Source: an uncultured Geobacter sp.
GTDB taxonomy: Bacteria; Desulfobacterota; Desulfuromonadia; Geobacterales; CAIOGM01
Direction: 5' to 3'
Assembly (NCBI GenBank): GCA_903902855.1
Contig: CAIUWK010000010.1
Coordinates: 1-64,000 of the forward strand
DNA: 64,000 bases
The number at the start of each line of letters is the position of its first letter. Position 1 is the stretch's first letter. Below, piece by piece: positions 1 through 8,777 of the stretch. The position numbers were made by a program, and so were the translations under genes. The notes under the pieces were generated by a model, which saw only the letters and a program-made list of their open reading frames with translations, ran no database searches and was not told where the DNA came from.

Positions 1-1136
1 TCCAGCATTTCCACGGCCACCTTGGCCAGACGGGCGGAACAGCCACCACTCCCCAGCTTCCCCTTGACCCCGGCCAGTTTTAGCCGGATAGCCTCCCGGT
101 ACGCCGAATCATCGAGGATAGCGCCGATTTCAGAGGCAATGGCCGCAGGCTGCGCCTCGTCCTGAATTAATTCCTTCACCAATCGCTCTCCGGCCACGAT
201 ATTGCAGATCCCCGCATGGTCGATCTTCACCAGCCGTCTGCCGATGGCATACGTAACCGGGGAGACCCGGTAGATGATCACCATGGGTACCGTCATGAGC
301 GCCAGCTCCAGGGTCACCGTGCCGGAGACGGTGATGACCGCGTCGCAGAGCTGCATGACATCGTAAGTCAAACCCTGGATGATGGCAACCTCCAGGCCGG
401 CGGCCTGGATGGAAAGGGCCAGATCCTCCCGTTTGAAGCTTGGCGCCAGGGGGAGCACAAACTGAATATCCGGATACCGCTCCTTCAGGAGCCGGGCGGA
501 ATCGAGAATAGTCTGGAAGAGATTCTTCAGCTCGCTGCGGCGACTCCCCGGAAAGAGCCCCACCACCGGCCGGGAAGGGTCGACACCGAAGCGGAGAAAC
601 GCCTCGTCCCGGGTCATGGTCGGCGCCACGATATCCAGCAGCGGGTGCCCCACGAAGGTCACCGGCACCCCGGCCCGCTCATAAAGGGGGACCTCGAAGG
701 GGAAGAGCACCGCCATATGATCCACGATGCGCGCCATCTTCTTCACCCGGCCGGGCCGCCAGGCCCAGACCTGGGGACTGATATAAAAGAGCACCCTGAT
801 CCCGGCTTTTTTGGCCGCCGCCGCCAGGAGTTGGTTGAACTCCTGATAATCGATGAGTATGAGGAGGTCGGGACGACGTGTCTTGAACTGCTTTTTGAGC
901 AGAACATAAGCCTGTCGGATGGTTCCGGCATGAGCCAGAATCTCCACCAGACCGAATACCGCCATGTCGTCGGCGTTAACCAGGGTTTCCACCCCCTCCC
1001 CCCGCATGAGAGCCCCCCCCATGCCGAAGAATCGCGCCAGGGGAAGACGGTTACGAATCTCAGCGGTGAGCCAGGCACCGTACTTGTCGCCGGAGGCCTC
1101 TCCGGCCACGATCATAATCTGCGGATTCGGCGTCAT
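1..1136 (-). CDS. lpxB: Lipid-A-disaccharide synthase LpxB (3' end cut by window edge)
   Basis: This GT19 enzyme joins UDP-2,3-diacylglucosamine to lipid X to make the lipid A disaccharide at the inner face of the inner membrane. Translation from the ATG at 1136 opens with MTPNPQIMIVAGEASGDKYG, the family's N-terminal signature. It continues without a stop for 378 codons, through segments such as YISPQVWAW, PFEVPLYERAGVPVTFVGHP and LFPGSRRSE, and ends at the window edge. Since LpxB is usually about 380 residues, only a few codons are missing. An 8-base C run at 1013-1020 keeps the frame. It lies directly downstream of lpxA, separated by a 28-bp palindrome. Identification is from sequence motifs; the activity is inferred from the family. 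Confidence 0.95.
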   Translation of the reverse strand, partial: MTPNPQIMIVAGEASGDKYGAWLTAEIRNRLPLARFFGMGGALMRGEGVETLVNADDMAVFGLVEILAHAGTIRQAYVLLKKQFKTRRPDLLILIDYQEFNQLLAAAAKKAGIRVLFYISPQVWAWRPGRVKKMARIVDHMAVLFPFEVPLYERAGVPVTFVGHPLLDIVAPTMTRDEAFLRFGVDPSRPVVGLFPGSRRSELKNLFQTILDSARLLKERYPDIQFVLPLAPSFKREDLALSIQAAGLEVAIIQGLTYDVMQLCDAVITVSGTVTLELALMTVPMVIIYRVSPVTYAIGRRLVKIDHAGICNIVAGERLVKELIQDEAQPAAIASEIGAILDDSAYREAIRLKLAGVKGKLGSGGCSARLAKVAVEML

Positions 1137-1172
1137 GAGGCGACACCGTCCGTTCTTCCCGGGTTCATACGC

Positions 1173-1200
1173 GTAGGGGCACGGCGCGCCGTGCCCCTAC
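1173..1200. repeat. 28-bp perfect palindrome, copy 1 (intergenic)
   Basis: The half-site GTAGGGGCACGGCG is followed directly by its reverse complement, giving a perfect 28-bp palindrome in the lpxA-lpxB gap. A second copy with one mismatch lies inside carB at 60303-60330. The flanking bases differ between the two copies, and I see no clear target-site duplication. As RNA it would form a strong hairpin, but no T-run follows it on either strand, so it is not a standard terminator. Confidence 0.9.
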
Positions 1201-1236
1201 AGCAGGACAAAGGGAATGGCATGAATGATCTGGGGA

Positions 1237-2013
1237 TCAACGGCAGATCCCACGCTGGGCGGTTTCGATGAACTGAATGAACCTGACAACTTCGGGGAGC
1301 GGCTGAACTTCGGACTTCATCCGGAGCAACGCCTCTTTCAGCTTCAGATCAGAGGTCAGCAGGCGATAGGCCTTCTTCAGCTCGCTGATGGATTCATCTT
1401 TGACCCCCCGCCGCTTGAGGCCGATGAGGTTGAGCCCCCGCAGGGTGGCGTCCCGTTTCTCTTCGGTGGCGGCGATGGTGTAGGGGGGAACGTCATGCCC
1501 CACCATGGTACCGCCGCCGATCATGGAGTGGCAGCCGATACGGGCAAACTGATGAATGGCGCAGAGTCCGCCGATGATGGAGTACTCCTCCACGGTAACA
1601 TGGCCGGCCAGGGTGGCGCAGTTGGCCATGACCACCCCGTTCGCCACATGGCAGTCATGGGCAACATGGGAATAGGCCATGAAAAGGTTGTCATCCCCCA
1701 CCGTGGTCTCACCGTCGCCGGTCACGGTCCCCAGATGAAGGGTGGCGAATTCACGAATGGTGTTCCGGTTCCCGATGCGAAGCCTGGTCTCTTCCCCGTT
1801 ATACTTCAGATCCTGGGGGATGGCCCCCACGGACGCCATCTGGAAGATCCGGTTATCTTCGCCGATCTCGGTCCACCCCTCCACCACCGCATGGGGACCG
1901 ACGCTGGTCCCTCTGCCGATCTTCACGTGGGGTCCGATAACGGCAAAGGGGCCGATCTTCACATCTGCGGCCAACTCAGCACCGGGATAGATCACTGCTG
2001 TCGAATGTATCAT
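1237..2013 (-). CDS. lpxA: UDP-N-acetylglucosamine acyltransferase LpxA
   Basis: LpxA transfers a 3-hydroxyacyl chain from acyl carrier protein to UDP-GlcNAc, the first step of lipid A synthesis in the cytosol. The 258-residue product starts MIHSTAVIYPGAELAADVKI and is built of hexapeptide repeats forming a left-handed beta-helix, with the catalytic-His region SHVAHDCHVAN near residue 120. The start at 2013 is preferred to upstream in-frame codons because AAAGGAG sits six bases before it and because family members begin at this point. It lies between fabZ and lpxB in the usual lipid A order. The leader between fabZ and lpxA carries a degenerate GGGGATT-type inverted repeat. Confidence 0.97.
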   Translation of the reverse strand: MIHSTAVIYPGAELAADVKIGPFAVIGPHVKIGRGTSVGPHAVVEGWTEIGEDNRIFQMASVGAIPQDLKYNGEETRLRIGNRNTIREFATLHLGTVTGDGETTVGDDNLFMAYSHVAHDCHVANGVVMANCATLAGHVTVEEYSIIGGLCAIHQFARIGCHSMIGGGTMVGHDVPPYTIAATEEKRDATLRGLNLIGLKRRGVKDESISELKKAYRLLTSDLKLKEALLRMKSEVQPLPEVVRFIQFIETAQRGICR

Positions 2014-2032
2014 AGAAACTCCTTTCAAAAGC

Positions 2033-2183
2033 CGGGACCAGGGATTGGGGATTGGTATAAACCACGTTAAAGTAGTAGCAGTCACTCGCTAATTAACCGG
2101 CATTCAGACCAAAAGCAGTAAAACCGGGAGGTATCGATCTCAGAGCCCAGTTGTTTTTACCGGTCCCCAGTCCCCAATCCCCG
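2033..2183. repeat. Degenerate inverted repeat, family A (GGGACC/GGGGATT), in the fabZ-lpxA gap
   Basis: The stretch GGGACCAGGGATTGGGGATT (2034-2053) is matched in the opposite orientation by ACCGGTCCCCAGTCCCCAAT (2159-2178). The arms are imperfect and built of 7-8 base units. The same phrase family recurs at 8709-8776 and 63389-63519. The 173-bp gap contains no gene that I can see. Confidence 0.75.
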
Positions 2184-2186
2184 TTT

Positions 2187-2651
2187 TTACTGCCGGTCCA
2201 TGGCCGCGAAGGTTGCCTTCAGATCCGCCTCGGCCGCCACCTTGCCGTCAACGGTGGCCTTGCCGTGAAAAACCCAGATCCCCCGCTTGCAGGCGATGGC
2301 GGTCATCTCGATGAGCAACTGATCCCCGGGGCGAACCGGTTTGCGGAACTTGGCGTTATCGATGGAGGCGAAGTAACAGACCTTCTTCCGGACCTCGTCA
2401 CTGGAGGCCAGATAGGCCAGAATTCCCCCAACCTGGGCCATCCCCTCGATGATGAGTACTCCCGGCATGATGGGATGGCCGGGAAAGTGCCCCGGGAAAA
2501 ACGGCTCGTTGATGGTAACGTTTTTCAGCCCCACGATCCTGACCCCAGGCTCATGCTCCACCACCCGGTCTACCAGAAGGAAGGGGTAACGATGCGGCAG
2601 GATACTCATGACCTGACCGATATCCATGACGGTTTCCAGTTTATTCTCCAT
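2187..2651 (-). CDS. fabZ: 3-hydroxyacyl-ACP dehydratase FabZ
   Basis: FabZ dehydrates beta-hydroxyacyl-ACP in fatty acid elongation and so competes with LpxA/LpxD for the same hydroxyacyl pool, which explains its usual place between them. The 154-residue hot-dog-fold protein has the active-site His loop [13 protein letters not shown] and the Glu helix [13 protein letters not shown]. The start [13 protein letters not shown] at 2651 has AAAGGAGG upstream and lies one base after the lpxD stop, so translation is probably coupled. A longer in-frame extension upstream overlaps lpxD and is rejected. Confidence 0.96.
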   Translation of the reverse strand: MENKLETVMDIGQVMSILPHRYPFLLVDRVVEHEPGVRIVGLKNVTINEPFFPGHFPGHPIMPGVLIIEGMAQVGGILAYLASSDEVRKKVCYFASIDNAKFRKPVRPGDQLLIEMTAIACKRGIWVFHGKATVDGKVAAEADLKATFAAMDRQ

Positions 2652-2652
2652 A

Positions 2653-3696
2653 TCAATCCTCCTTTGACACCGGAAGCCTTGCTTCCAGTTCCTTGAGCCG
2701 TTTTTCCAGATCCATGATACTCTTGCGCATTTCCGGTATTTTGGGCGCAATCATGGCAGCCTTGAGCCACTGTTTGTGCGGCATGGCGGGATAGCCCGAG
2801 TAGACCTGGCCGGCGGGGATGTCGCTGTGAATCCCCGACTTGGCCCCCACCATGACCCGATCCCCGATCTCCAGATGTCCGGCCACCCCCACCTGACCGC
2901 CAAGGGTCACGTACTCCCCCAGCTTCGTACTCCCGGAAACCCCCACCTGAGAGACGATGACACTATGGGCGCCGATGACGCAGTTGTGTGCTATCTGCAC
3001 CAGATTATCGATCTTGGCTCCCCGACAAATGAGCGTGACCCCCAGAGCGGCCCGATCGATGGTGCAGTTGGCTCCGATCTCCACCTCGTCCTCGATGACG
3101 ACGATCCCCACCTGGGGGATCTTGTAGTGACCGGCACCGTCCAAGGCATAGCCGAAGCCGTCGCTCCCCACCACCGTCCCGTTATGGATGGTTACCCCGC
3201 TGCCGATGCGGCACCGTTCCCGTACACTCACATTGGCATGAAGCACCGTATCGGAGCCGATCTGCGCCCCCTCGTACACGGCCACTCCCGGAAAGAGGAC
3301 CACCCGGTCCCCCAGTCTAACCCCATCCCCCACAAAGGCGCCGGGATAGACCGTGACGTCCGCACCCAGTGAAACCCCGGTTCCCACAAAGGCCCCCGGC
3401 ATGATCCCCTTAACCTGGGGGGGACGGACATAAAAGAGCGTGACCAGCTTGGCAAAGCCGAGATACGGATTGGCCAGAAAGATGGCGTTCTTGTCGTGGC
3501 TCTGGGCTCCGGGAGGAAGGAGCACCGCCCCGGCCGCCGTGGTTGCCACCTTGGCGGCGTACTTGGGATTGGCGAGAAAGGAGATATGACACTCTTGGGC
3601 CTCGTCCAATCCGGCGACTCCGGAAACCAGGAGCGCAGGGTCACCCCTGAGCTCACCACCGAGATACTCTGCAAGCTCACTGAGAGTTTTTTCCAC
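2653..3696 (-). CDS. lpxD: UDP-3-O-acylglucosamine N-acyltransferase LpxD
   Basis: LpxD adds the second hydroxyacyl chain in lipid A synthesis. The product has an N-terminal uridine-binding domain (about residues 1-100), a hexapeptide-repeat beta-helix (100-300) with the catalytic His segment [14 protein letters not shown], and a C-terminal helix. I choose a GTG start at 3696 ([14 protein letters not shown], 347 residues) because GAGG lies six bases before it. The ATG four codons upstream at 3708 has no ribosome binding site. It is followed within one base by fabZ and preceded by the Skp-like chaperone gene. Confidence 0.95.
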   Translation of the reverse strand: MEKTLSELAEYLGGELRGDPALLVSGVAGLDEAQECHISFLANPKYAAKVATTAAGAVLLPPGAQSHDKNAIFLANPYLGFAKLVTLFYVRPPQVKGIMPGAFVGTGVSLGADVTVYPGAFVGDGVRLGDRVVLFPGVAVYEGAQIGSDTVLHANVSVRERCRIGSGVTIHNGTVVGSDGFGYALDGAGHYKIPQVGIVVIEDEVEIGANCTIDRAALGVTLICRGAKIDNLVQIAHNCVIGAHSVIVSQVGVSGSTKLGEYVTLGGQVGVAGHLEIGDRVMVGAKSGIHSDIPAGQVYSGYPAMPHKQWLKAAMIAPKIPEMRKSIMDLEKRLKELEARLPVSKED

Positions 3697-3716
3697 GTGA
3701 CACCTCATAAAAAAGA

Positions 3717-4244
3717 CTACTTCTTTCGCGATCCGTTGAACTGCTTCACCAAGAGGTCGGTGAGATCGATCGTGTCATCGAAGAAGATGATCCCGTCACT
3801 CCCGGTGCGGGCGAAGATCATGGTATAGCCGTTCTTACGCCCGTACTCCTGCACCACTTTTTCAAAGGATTCCAAAATCTTCTTGGTGAGTTCCTCATCT
3901 CTCCCCTGCAACTCGTCCTGTGCATCCTTGGTGAAGCGTTGGAAATCCTTCAGCTTGGCCGAATAATCCTTCTCCTTTTCCGACTTTTTGCTCTCGGAAA
4001 GGATTACCCCCTGGCGCTCCAGTTCATCCTTGAGCTTCTTCAGCTCCTCCTGCTTGGCGTTGATCTCATCCTGGTATCTCTTCACCTTGCCGGAGAGCTG
4101 TTCCTTGGCCTCCTTGCCGGCATCGGAAAGGTTCAGGGCCTTCTGCACATCCACATAACCGAACTTCACCTCGGCCGAGCAGATACCGGCAGCCAGAGCC
4201 AAGGTCAGCAGGACAGTCATGCTCATGGTAACGATTCGCTTCAT
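3717..4244 (-). CDS. skp: OmpH/Skp-family periplasmic chaperone
   Basis: Skp-type proteins hold unfolded outer-membrane proteins in the periplasm on the way to BamA. The 175-residue product starts with a signal peptide (KR at residues 2-3, hydrophobic core about 9-20, cleavage likely after CSA near residue 24). The mature part begins [13 protein letters not shown], typical of the family, and is mostly charged coiled coil (residues 40-130) followed by the [21 protein letters not shown] tail region. It sits between bamA and lpxD as in many proteobacteria. AAGGAG precedes the start at a slightly long spacing of about 10 bases. Confidence 0.92.
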   Translation of the reverse strand: MKRIVTMSMTVLLTLALAAGICSAEVKFGYVDVQKALNLSDAGKEAKEQLSGKVKRYQDEINAKQEELKKLKDELERQGVILSESKKSEKEKDYSAKLKDFQRFTKDAQDELQGRDEELTKKILESFEKVVQEYGRKNGYTMIFARTGSDGIIFFDDTIDLTDLLVKQFNGSRKK

Positions 4245-4263
4245 GATTCTCTTTCTCCTTATG

Positions 4264-4411
4264 TGTTGATTGATAACTTGTTGAAATGTTGAAATGTTGA
4301 ATCGTTGAGTTGTTGAATTGTTAAGATGTTGAATCGTTGAGTTGTTGAGTTGTTGAATCGATTAAACATTTCCACGATTCAACAATTCAACAGCCTGACA
4401 ACGATTCAACA
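4264..4411. repeat. Short-period degenerate repeat, family E (GTTGAAT/GTTGAGT), in the bamA-skp gap
   Basis: From 4264 to 4361 the sequence is an irregular run of 7-9 base units such as TGTTGAAT, CGTTGAGT and TGTTGAAA. From 4374 to 4411 the same units appear inverted (ACGATTCAACAATTCAACAG), so the gap can fold into a long imperfect hairpin. The inverted arm ends five bases from the bamA stop codon. No coding potential is evident in the gap. Confidence 0.85.
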
Positions 4412-4415
4412 GTTT

Positions 4416-6776
4416 TTAAAAAAAGCCCCCCATGGAAAACTCCAGCTTGCCGCTGGCTTTATCGATCCCGGTGCGGGGATTGAGAGGAATGCCGTATTCC
4501 AGCCGGAGCGGCCCCATGGGAGAGAGCCAACGGACACCACCGCCGTAACTGGTGAGAAAACGTGAGAAGAACGGCTGATCCTTCCCATCGGGGGTCTGCC
4601 CCCAGGCGTACCCGGCATCATAGAAGATAACCCCCTTGAGCCCGGCCTCTTTCACCAGGGGGAAGGTGGTCTCAGCATTAAATACCCCCTCCTTGACACC
4701 TCCCAGATAGTTGGTGCCGGTGGAGGACCAGACCCCTGTAATCGGGTCGTTCTGTCCCAGAGGGGTCGTGGGAGATACGGAGCGGGTATCATACCCCCGG
4801 ACGGTATTGATCCCCCCCACAAAGAATCTGTCCTGCTGATAGATCTCCCGCCCGATGCTCTGCATGTACCCCAGCAACCCCTTCACGGAACCGACCACGT
4901 TCCAGAAAAGCGGTTGGTAGTATTTGGCCTCACCGGTGTAACGGAGATAGCGAGTTGTTCCCCCAAGCCCGGCAAATTCCGCAGATGCCGAAGCAGTCAG
5001 TCCCTTGGTGGGATCGGGACGATAGTCGGTGGAGTTAAGGGTGATGCTCCCCATGATGGAACTGGTGGTGGTATTGGGAACCAGTTGCCCGGAGGTCAGG
5101 AGTGTCTGGTCCAGGATGCCGTAGATCTCGGTCTTCACCAGTTTGTAAAGCCAGTACGTGCTCAGGTCATCGGTGAGAGCATACCCCCCCTTGATATCAC
5201 CGCCGGTATCTCTCTGGCTGTAATTGGTCCAGTCCCTCTGCGTCCGGTAGAGATCTCCCCCCAGGGTCCAGCGGGTATCCATGAAATAGGGGTCGGTAAC
5301 GCCGATGTTGTACGTCTGGGAACGCCCGCCAAGGGAAGCGGCAAGGTTGGCCTTCAGCCCGAGCCCCAGGAAGTTGGACTGGGAAACCGACCCTTGCCCC
5401 ACAATCCCGTCCACCGAACTGTAGCCGGCGCCGAAACTGAAGGTGCCGGTGGGTTTTTCCTTGACCTCGACGTTGATGTTCATCTTTTTTTCGTCACTGC
5501 CGGCGGTGGTGGAGAGGTTTGCTTCCTCGAAAAAACCAAGATTCATCAGGTTTTGCTTGCTCCTCTTGAGGCCGGTACCGCTGGAAAGCTCCCCTTCGAA
5601 CAGCCGCATCTCGCGCCGGATCACCTTGTCCCGGGTCTTGCCGTTGCCGGAAATGTTGATCCGGTCGATATAGACCTTCTCCCCCTTTTCCATGTCAAAG
5701 GTGAGGTCGATGGTCTTATTGGCGGCGTTCACCTTGGTCAGCGGAGTGATATTGGCAAAGGCGTACCCCTTGTCGCCGAAGGAGTCGGTAAGGATAAAGA
5801 CATCGCTGCGGAGTTTGGAACGGCTGAAGATCTCACCCGAGATGATCTGGAGTTTCCCCTTGAGAGCGGACAGATCATCGGGCTGGTCCCCCTTGAAACT
5901 CAGGGTTCCGGTGCGGAACTGATCCCCCTCGGTGATCCCGATGGTCACCACAAGACCGCTCTTGTCGTCCAGAAGCCTGATCTTAGGTTCTCCCACCTTC
6001 ACATTGGCGTAACCGTTGTTCATATAGTGATCGGCAATGAGGTTGACGTCATTCTTGAGAGCTTCTTCCTTGTAGGTCCCGGCACCGGTGAGCCAGGAGA
6101 GAAACCACTTTTCCTTGGTCTCCATCACCTTCTTCAGCTGTTTTGCCGTATAGACCTTGGCGCCGGTGAAGGAGATATCGGTGATATAGATCTTCTCTCC
6201 CTCCTTGATGGTGAAGATCACCTTCAGGTCGGTGCCCCCCAGCTGCGCAGTGGCGGTGGTCACCTCCGCCAGATAATAGCCGTCATCGGCGTACAGCTTC
6301 TTGATCTTCTTCACGCTGAGACTCACGTCACGGGGGGTATAGACCGTTCCGCTCTTTATTGCCAGAACCTCTTTCAGCTTGTCCGTTGTGAGCTCCTTGT
6401 TCCCCTTGAGCTCTATCTCCCGGACGAAGGGCTTTTCCTGCACGTTGAAGAGGAGCTTGACCCCGCCGGTGACACTCTCCGTGGCGGCGTTCACGTCCTG
6501 AAAAAACCCCAGACGATAGATGGCGCGGACATCGGCGTCAATGCGAGCCGCCTCCAGCGTCTCCCCTTTCCTGGTGGTGACCACGTTGAGGATCGCGGCC
6601 GGCTCCACCCTGGTGGCGCCGAGCACAACCACCTCCATGACCGTCGGCTCCGTCCCACCCTGGGCCACATCCCCACCCCAGAGAAGAAGGAGCAGCGACA
6701 GCAGGGCCGCGCCACCTCGCAGTACCGGAAGGAACCTCACCACAACCTCACCTCTACGCTGTACATGATATGGCAT
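4416..6776 (-). CDS. bamA: Outer membrane protein assembly factor BamA
   Basis: BamA is the central beta-barrel of the complex that folds and inserts outer-membrane proteins. The 786-residue product has a signal sequence, five POTRA domains (about 45-420) and a 16-strand barrel (about 430-786). The barrel contains the lid-loop motif RGYDTRSVSP and a C-terminal Phe (SMGGFF). The ATG at 6776 overlaps the lolD stop as TGATG, suggesting coupling. A GTG at 6740, just after GAGGTGAGG, would give a neater signal peptide (MRFLPVLRGGAALL), so the start is uncertain by 12 residues. It lies between lolD and skp in an envelope operon. Confidence 0.96.
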   Translation of the reverse strand: MPYHVQRRGEVVVRFLPVLRGGAALLSLLLLLWGGDVAQGGTEPTVMEVVVLGATRVEPAAILNVVTTRKGETLEAARIDADVRAIYRLGFFQDVNAATESVTGGVKLLFNVQEKPFVREIELKGNKELTTDKLKEVLAIKSGTVYTPRDVSLSVKKIKKLYADDGYYLAEVTTATAQLGGTDLKVIFTIKEGEKIYITDISFTGAKVYTAKQLKKVMETKEKWFLSWLTGAGTYKEEALKNDVNLIADHYMNNGYANVKVGEPKIRLLDDKSGLVVTIGITEGDQFRTGTLSFKGDQPDDLSALKGKLQIISGEIFSRSKLRSDVFILTDSFGDKGYAFANITPLTKVNAANKTIDLTFDMEKGEKVYIDRINISGNGKTRDKVIRREMRLFEGELSSGTGLKRSKQNLMNLGFFEEANLSTTAGSDEKKMNINVEVKEKPTGTFSFGAGYSSVDGIVGQGSVSQSNFLGLGLKANLAASLGGRSQTYNIGVTDPYFMDTRWTLGGDLYRTQRDWTNYSQRDTGGDIKGGYALTDDLSTYWLYKLVKTEIYGILDQTLLTSGQLVPNTTTSSIMGSITLNSTDYRPDPTKGLTASASAEFAGLGGTTRYLRYTGEAKYYQPLFWNVVGSVKGLLGYMQSIGREIYQQDRFFVGGINTVRGYDTRSVSPTTPLGQNDPITGVWSSTGTNYLGGVKEGVFNAETTFPLVKEAGLKGVIFYDAGYAWGQTPDGKDQPFFSRFLTSYGGGVRWLSPMGPLRLEYGIPLNPRTGIDKASGKLEFSMGGFF

Positions 6777-7447
6777 CAGGATATCCGCCCGTCTTCTAGC
6801 TGAACAATCTTTCCCATACTGGCGGCAAACCGCTCGTTGTGCGTTACGATAATGAGAGTCAATCCCAGCTCGTCGTGGAGTTGACGGAGGACATCATGGA
6901 CCCCGTCGCTACTCTTTCGGTCCAGATTGCCGGTGGGTTCATCGGCCAGGAGCAGGGGGGGGGAGAGGAGGAGTGCCCGGGCAATGGCCACCCGCTGCTG
7001 CTCGCCGCCGGAAAGCTCCGTCGGTCGGTGGGTCAGGCGCTGCCCCAGCCCCACCCTCCGCAGCAGCTCCTCAGCCATCGGTTCCACCTCACGCCGCTTG
7101 CGCCGGTTGATGAGTCCCGGCATCATCACGTTCTCCAGGGCGGTAAACTCGGGGAGGAGATGGTGAAACTGAAAGACGAAACCGATGGTACGGTTTCTGA
7201 AGGTTGCCAGGTCCGCCTCACTCCGGCGAAAGATATCCTCCCCTTGGAAGGAGAGGGTTCCTCCTGTGGGGAGATCCAGAGTTCCCATGATATGGAGAAG
7301 CGTGCTCTTCCCTGCTCCCGAGGCTCCCACCAGGGCGATGGTCTCTCCGGCGGCCACATCCATGGTGATCCCCTTGAGAACTTCCACCCGCCCCTCGCCG
7401 GCACCGTAGGATTTCCGGAGGTCACGGAGTTCGAGGAGATTACTCAT
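6776..7447 (-). CDS. lolD: Lipoprotein-releasing ABC transporter ATPase LolD
   Basis: LolD powers extraction of outer-membrane lipoproteins from the inner membrane with LolC/E. The 223-residue protein has Walker A GASGAGKS, the Q loop [11 protein letters not shown], the signature LSGGEQQR and Walker B LLLADEPT. The start [15 protein letters not shown] at 7447 overlaps the stop of the upstream permease gene by 8 bases (ATGAGTAA). That fixes the start and implies translational coupling. The longer upstream extension is rejected. Confidence 0.95.
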   Translation of the reverse strand: MSNLLELRDLRKSYGAGEGRVEVLKGITMDVAAGETIALVGASGAGKSTLLHIMGTLDLPTGGTLSFQGEDIFRRSEADLATFRNRTIGFVFQFHHLLPEFTALENVMMPGLINRRKRREVEPMAEELLRRVGLGQRLTHRPTELSGGEQQRVAIARALLLSPPLLLADEPTGNLDRKSSDGVHDVLRQLHDELGLTLIIVTHNERFAASMGKIVQLEDGRIS

Positions 7448-8699
7448 AGCGCAGCGCCTGGGCCGGCGGGAGTCGAGACGCCTGCCATGAAGGATAAAGC
7501 GTGGCCACAAAGGAGATCAGGATCGCCGTGACGGAGATGAGCGCCACGTCCCCCGGGATCACCCGTGACGGGAAATGGTCCAGATAATAGACATCCTTGC
7601 TGAAGAACTGCATCCCGGTGAGATTCTGGATGACGGTTACGATGGTCTCCAGATTCATGGCAATAAGAAGTCCCCCAAGGACGCCGAAGAACGTGCCGAT
7701 CACCCCCACCACAACCCCTTCCAAGACAAAGATCTTCATGACGGAAAGCCCCGTTCCCCCCATGGACTTGATGATGGCGATGTCCTTACTCTTCTCCATC
7801 ACCACCATGAAGAGGGTAGAGGCGATGCCGAAGGCCGCCACCAGGACGATGAGTGTCAGAATGATGAACATAACCATCTTCTCGGTCTTCAGGGCAAAGA
7901 GGATGTTCTTGTTCATCTGCATCCAGTCCCGGGCATAATAGGGGTAACCAAGGACCCTGTTGATCTCCTTGGAGATGGCACCGGTCCCGTAGACATCGGC
8001 GACTCTCAGTTGGATGCCGGTGACCGCATCACCCAGGGAGAGGAAACTCTGCGCCTCGTTGAGCCCCACATAGGCTAGGGTCGAATCGTACTCGAACATC
8101 CCCGTGTTGAAGAGCGCCACCACCCGGAACGGTTTCATCTTGGGGATCATCCCCAAGGGGGTCAGAGTCCCCAGGGGGGAAATGACGCTTACCTTGTCTC
8201 CCACCCCCAGGTTCAAATTCTTCGCAAGTTCCTTACCGATGATGATCCCCGGTTCGGGGCCGTACTCCCCCTTGCCCGGTTCCAGTCCCGCCAGTTTCCC
8301 CTCCACCAGGGATTTCTGAAAATTCGTCACCCCGGCGTCGCTCTTGGGTTCCATCCCTCGCAGGACCACCCCGGAGACGTTCTTGCCGCTGGAGAGCATC
8401 ACCTGACTGTAGATGAACGGCGTCGAAGCGGTCACGCCGGGTATCCCCTGCAACTGCTCCATCACCCCCCGGTAATCGTCCATGGTCCCGCTGCTCTTCA
8501 GCACCACGATATGGGCATTGGTCCCCAGGATCTTATCCTTCAGATCCTCCTCAAACCCGGTCATCACCGCCAGAACGATAATGAGGGCCATGACCCCCAA
8601 CGCCACGCCGGAGGTGGAGATGAAGGTGATGATGGAGATAAAGGCGGATCTCCGCTTGGGCCGCAGATAGCGCAAGGCAACGAACAGCTCGTAGGACAT
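7440..8699 (-). CDS. lolC: Lipoprotein-releasing permease LolC/LolE
   Basis: This inner-membrane permease of the Lol exporter works with LolD. The 419-residue product has one N-terminal transmembrane helix (about 22-48, with [19 protein letters not shown]), a large periplasmic MacB-type domain (50-265) and three C-terminal helices of the FtsX fold (about 270-410). Only one permease gene is present, so it probably forms a homodimer as proposed for LolF-type systems; I cannot separate LolC from LolE. The ribosome binding region lies in a family A repeat phrase. Confidence 0.93.
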   Translation of the reverse strand: MSYELFVALRYLRPKRRSAFISIITFISTSGVALGVMALIIVLAVMTGFEEDLKDKILGTNAHIVVLKSSGTMDDYRGVMEQLQGIPGVTASTPFIYSQVMLSSGKNVSGVVLRGMEPKSDAGVTNFQKSLVEGKLAGLEPGKGEYGPEPGIIIGKELAKNLNLGVGDKVSVISPLGTLTPLGMIPKMKPFRVVALFNTGMFEYDSTLAYVGLNEAQSFLSLGDAVTGIQLRVADVYGTGAISKEINRVLGYPYYARDWMQMNKNILFALKTEKMVMFIILTLIVLVAAFGIASTLFMVVMEKSKDIAIIKSMGGTGLSVMKIFVLEGVVVGVIGTFFGVLGGLLIAMNLETIVTVIQNLTGMQFFSKDVYYLDHFPSRVIPGDVALISVTAILISFVATLYPSWQASRLPPAQALRYE

Positions 8700-8708
8700 G
8701 GAGAACCT

Positions 8709-8776
8709 TGGGGACCGGGGACTGGGGATTGGGGACCGAGTTACAACCGGTCCCTGATCACCGGTCCCTGGTCCCG
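8709..8776. repeat. Degenerate inverted repeat, family A, between lysS and lolC
   Basis: TGGGGACCGGGGACTGGGGA begins the left arm (8709-8738), and ACCGGTCCCTGATCACCGGT with CCCTGGTCCCGG forms the inverted arm (8745-8776). The two arms fill the whole gap between the lysS stop (8778) and the lolC start (8699). It is the same phrase family as at 2033-2183 and 63389-63519. Confidence 0.8.
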
Positions 8777-8777
8777 G

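Noticed and set aside
216-1271. 351-codon plus-strand frame opposite lpxB
   Set aside because: The minus-strand frame reads a full LpxB from 1136 to the window edge.
4264-4411. Possible CRISPR-like array
   Set aside because: Units are only 7-9 bases, irregular and without spacers of constant length, and no cas gene is present.
4914-6803. 629-codon open frame on the plus strand opposite bamA
   Set aside because: It is a GC-rich antisense shadow: bamA on the minus strand has all domain motifs, and the opposite frame shows none and is His/Gly/Leu-biased.
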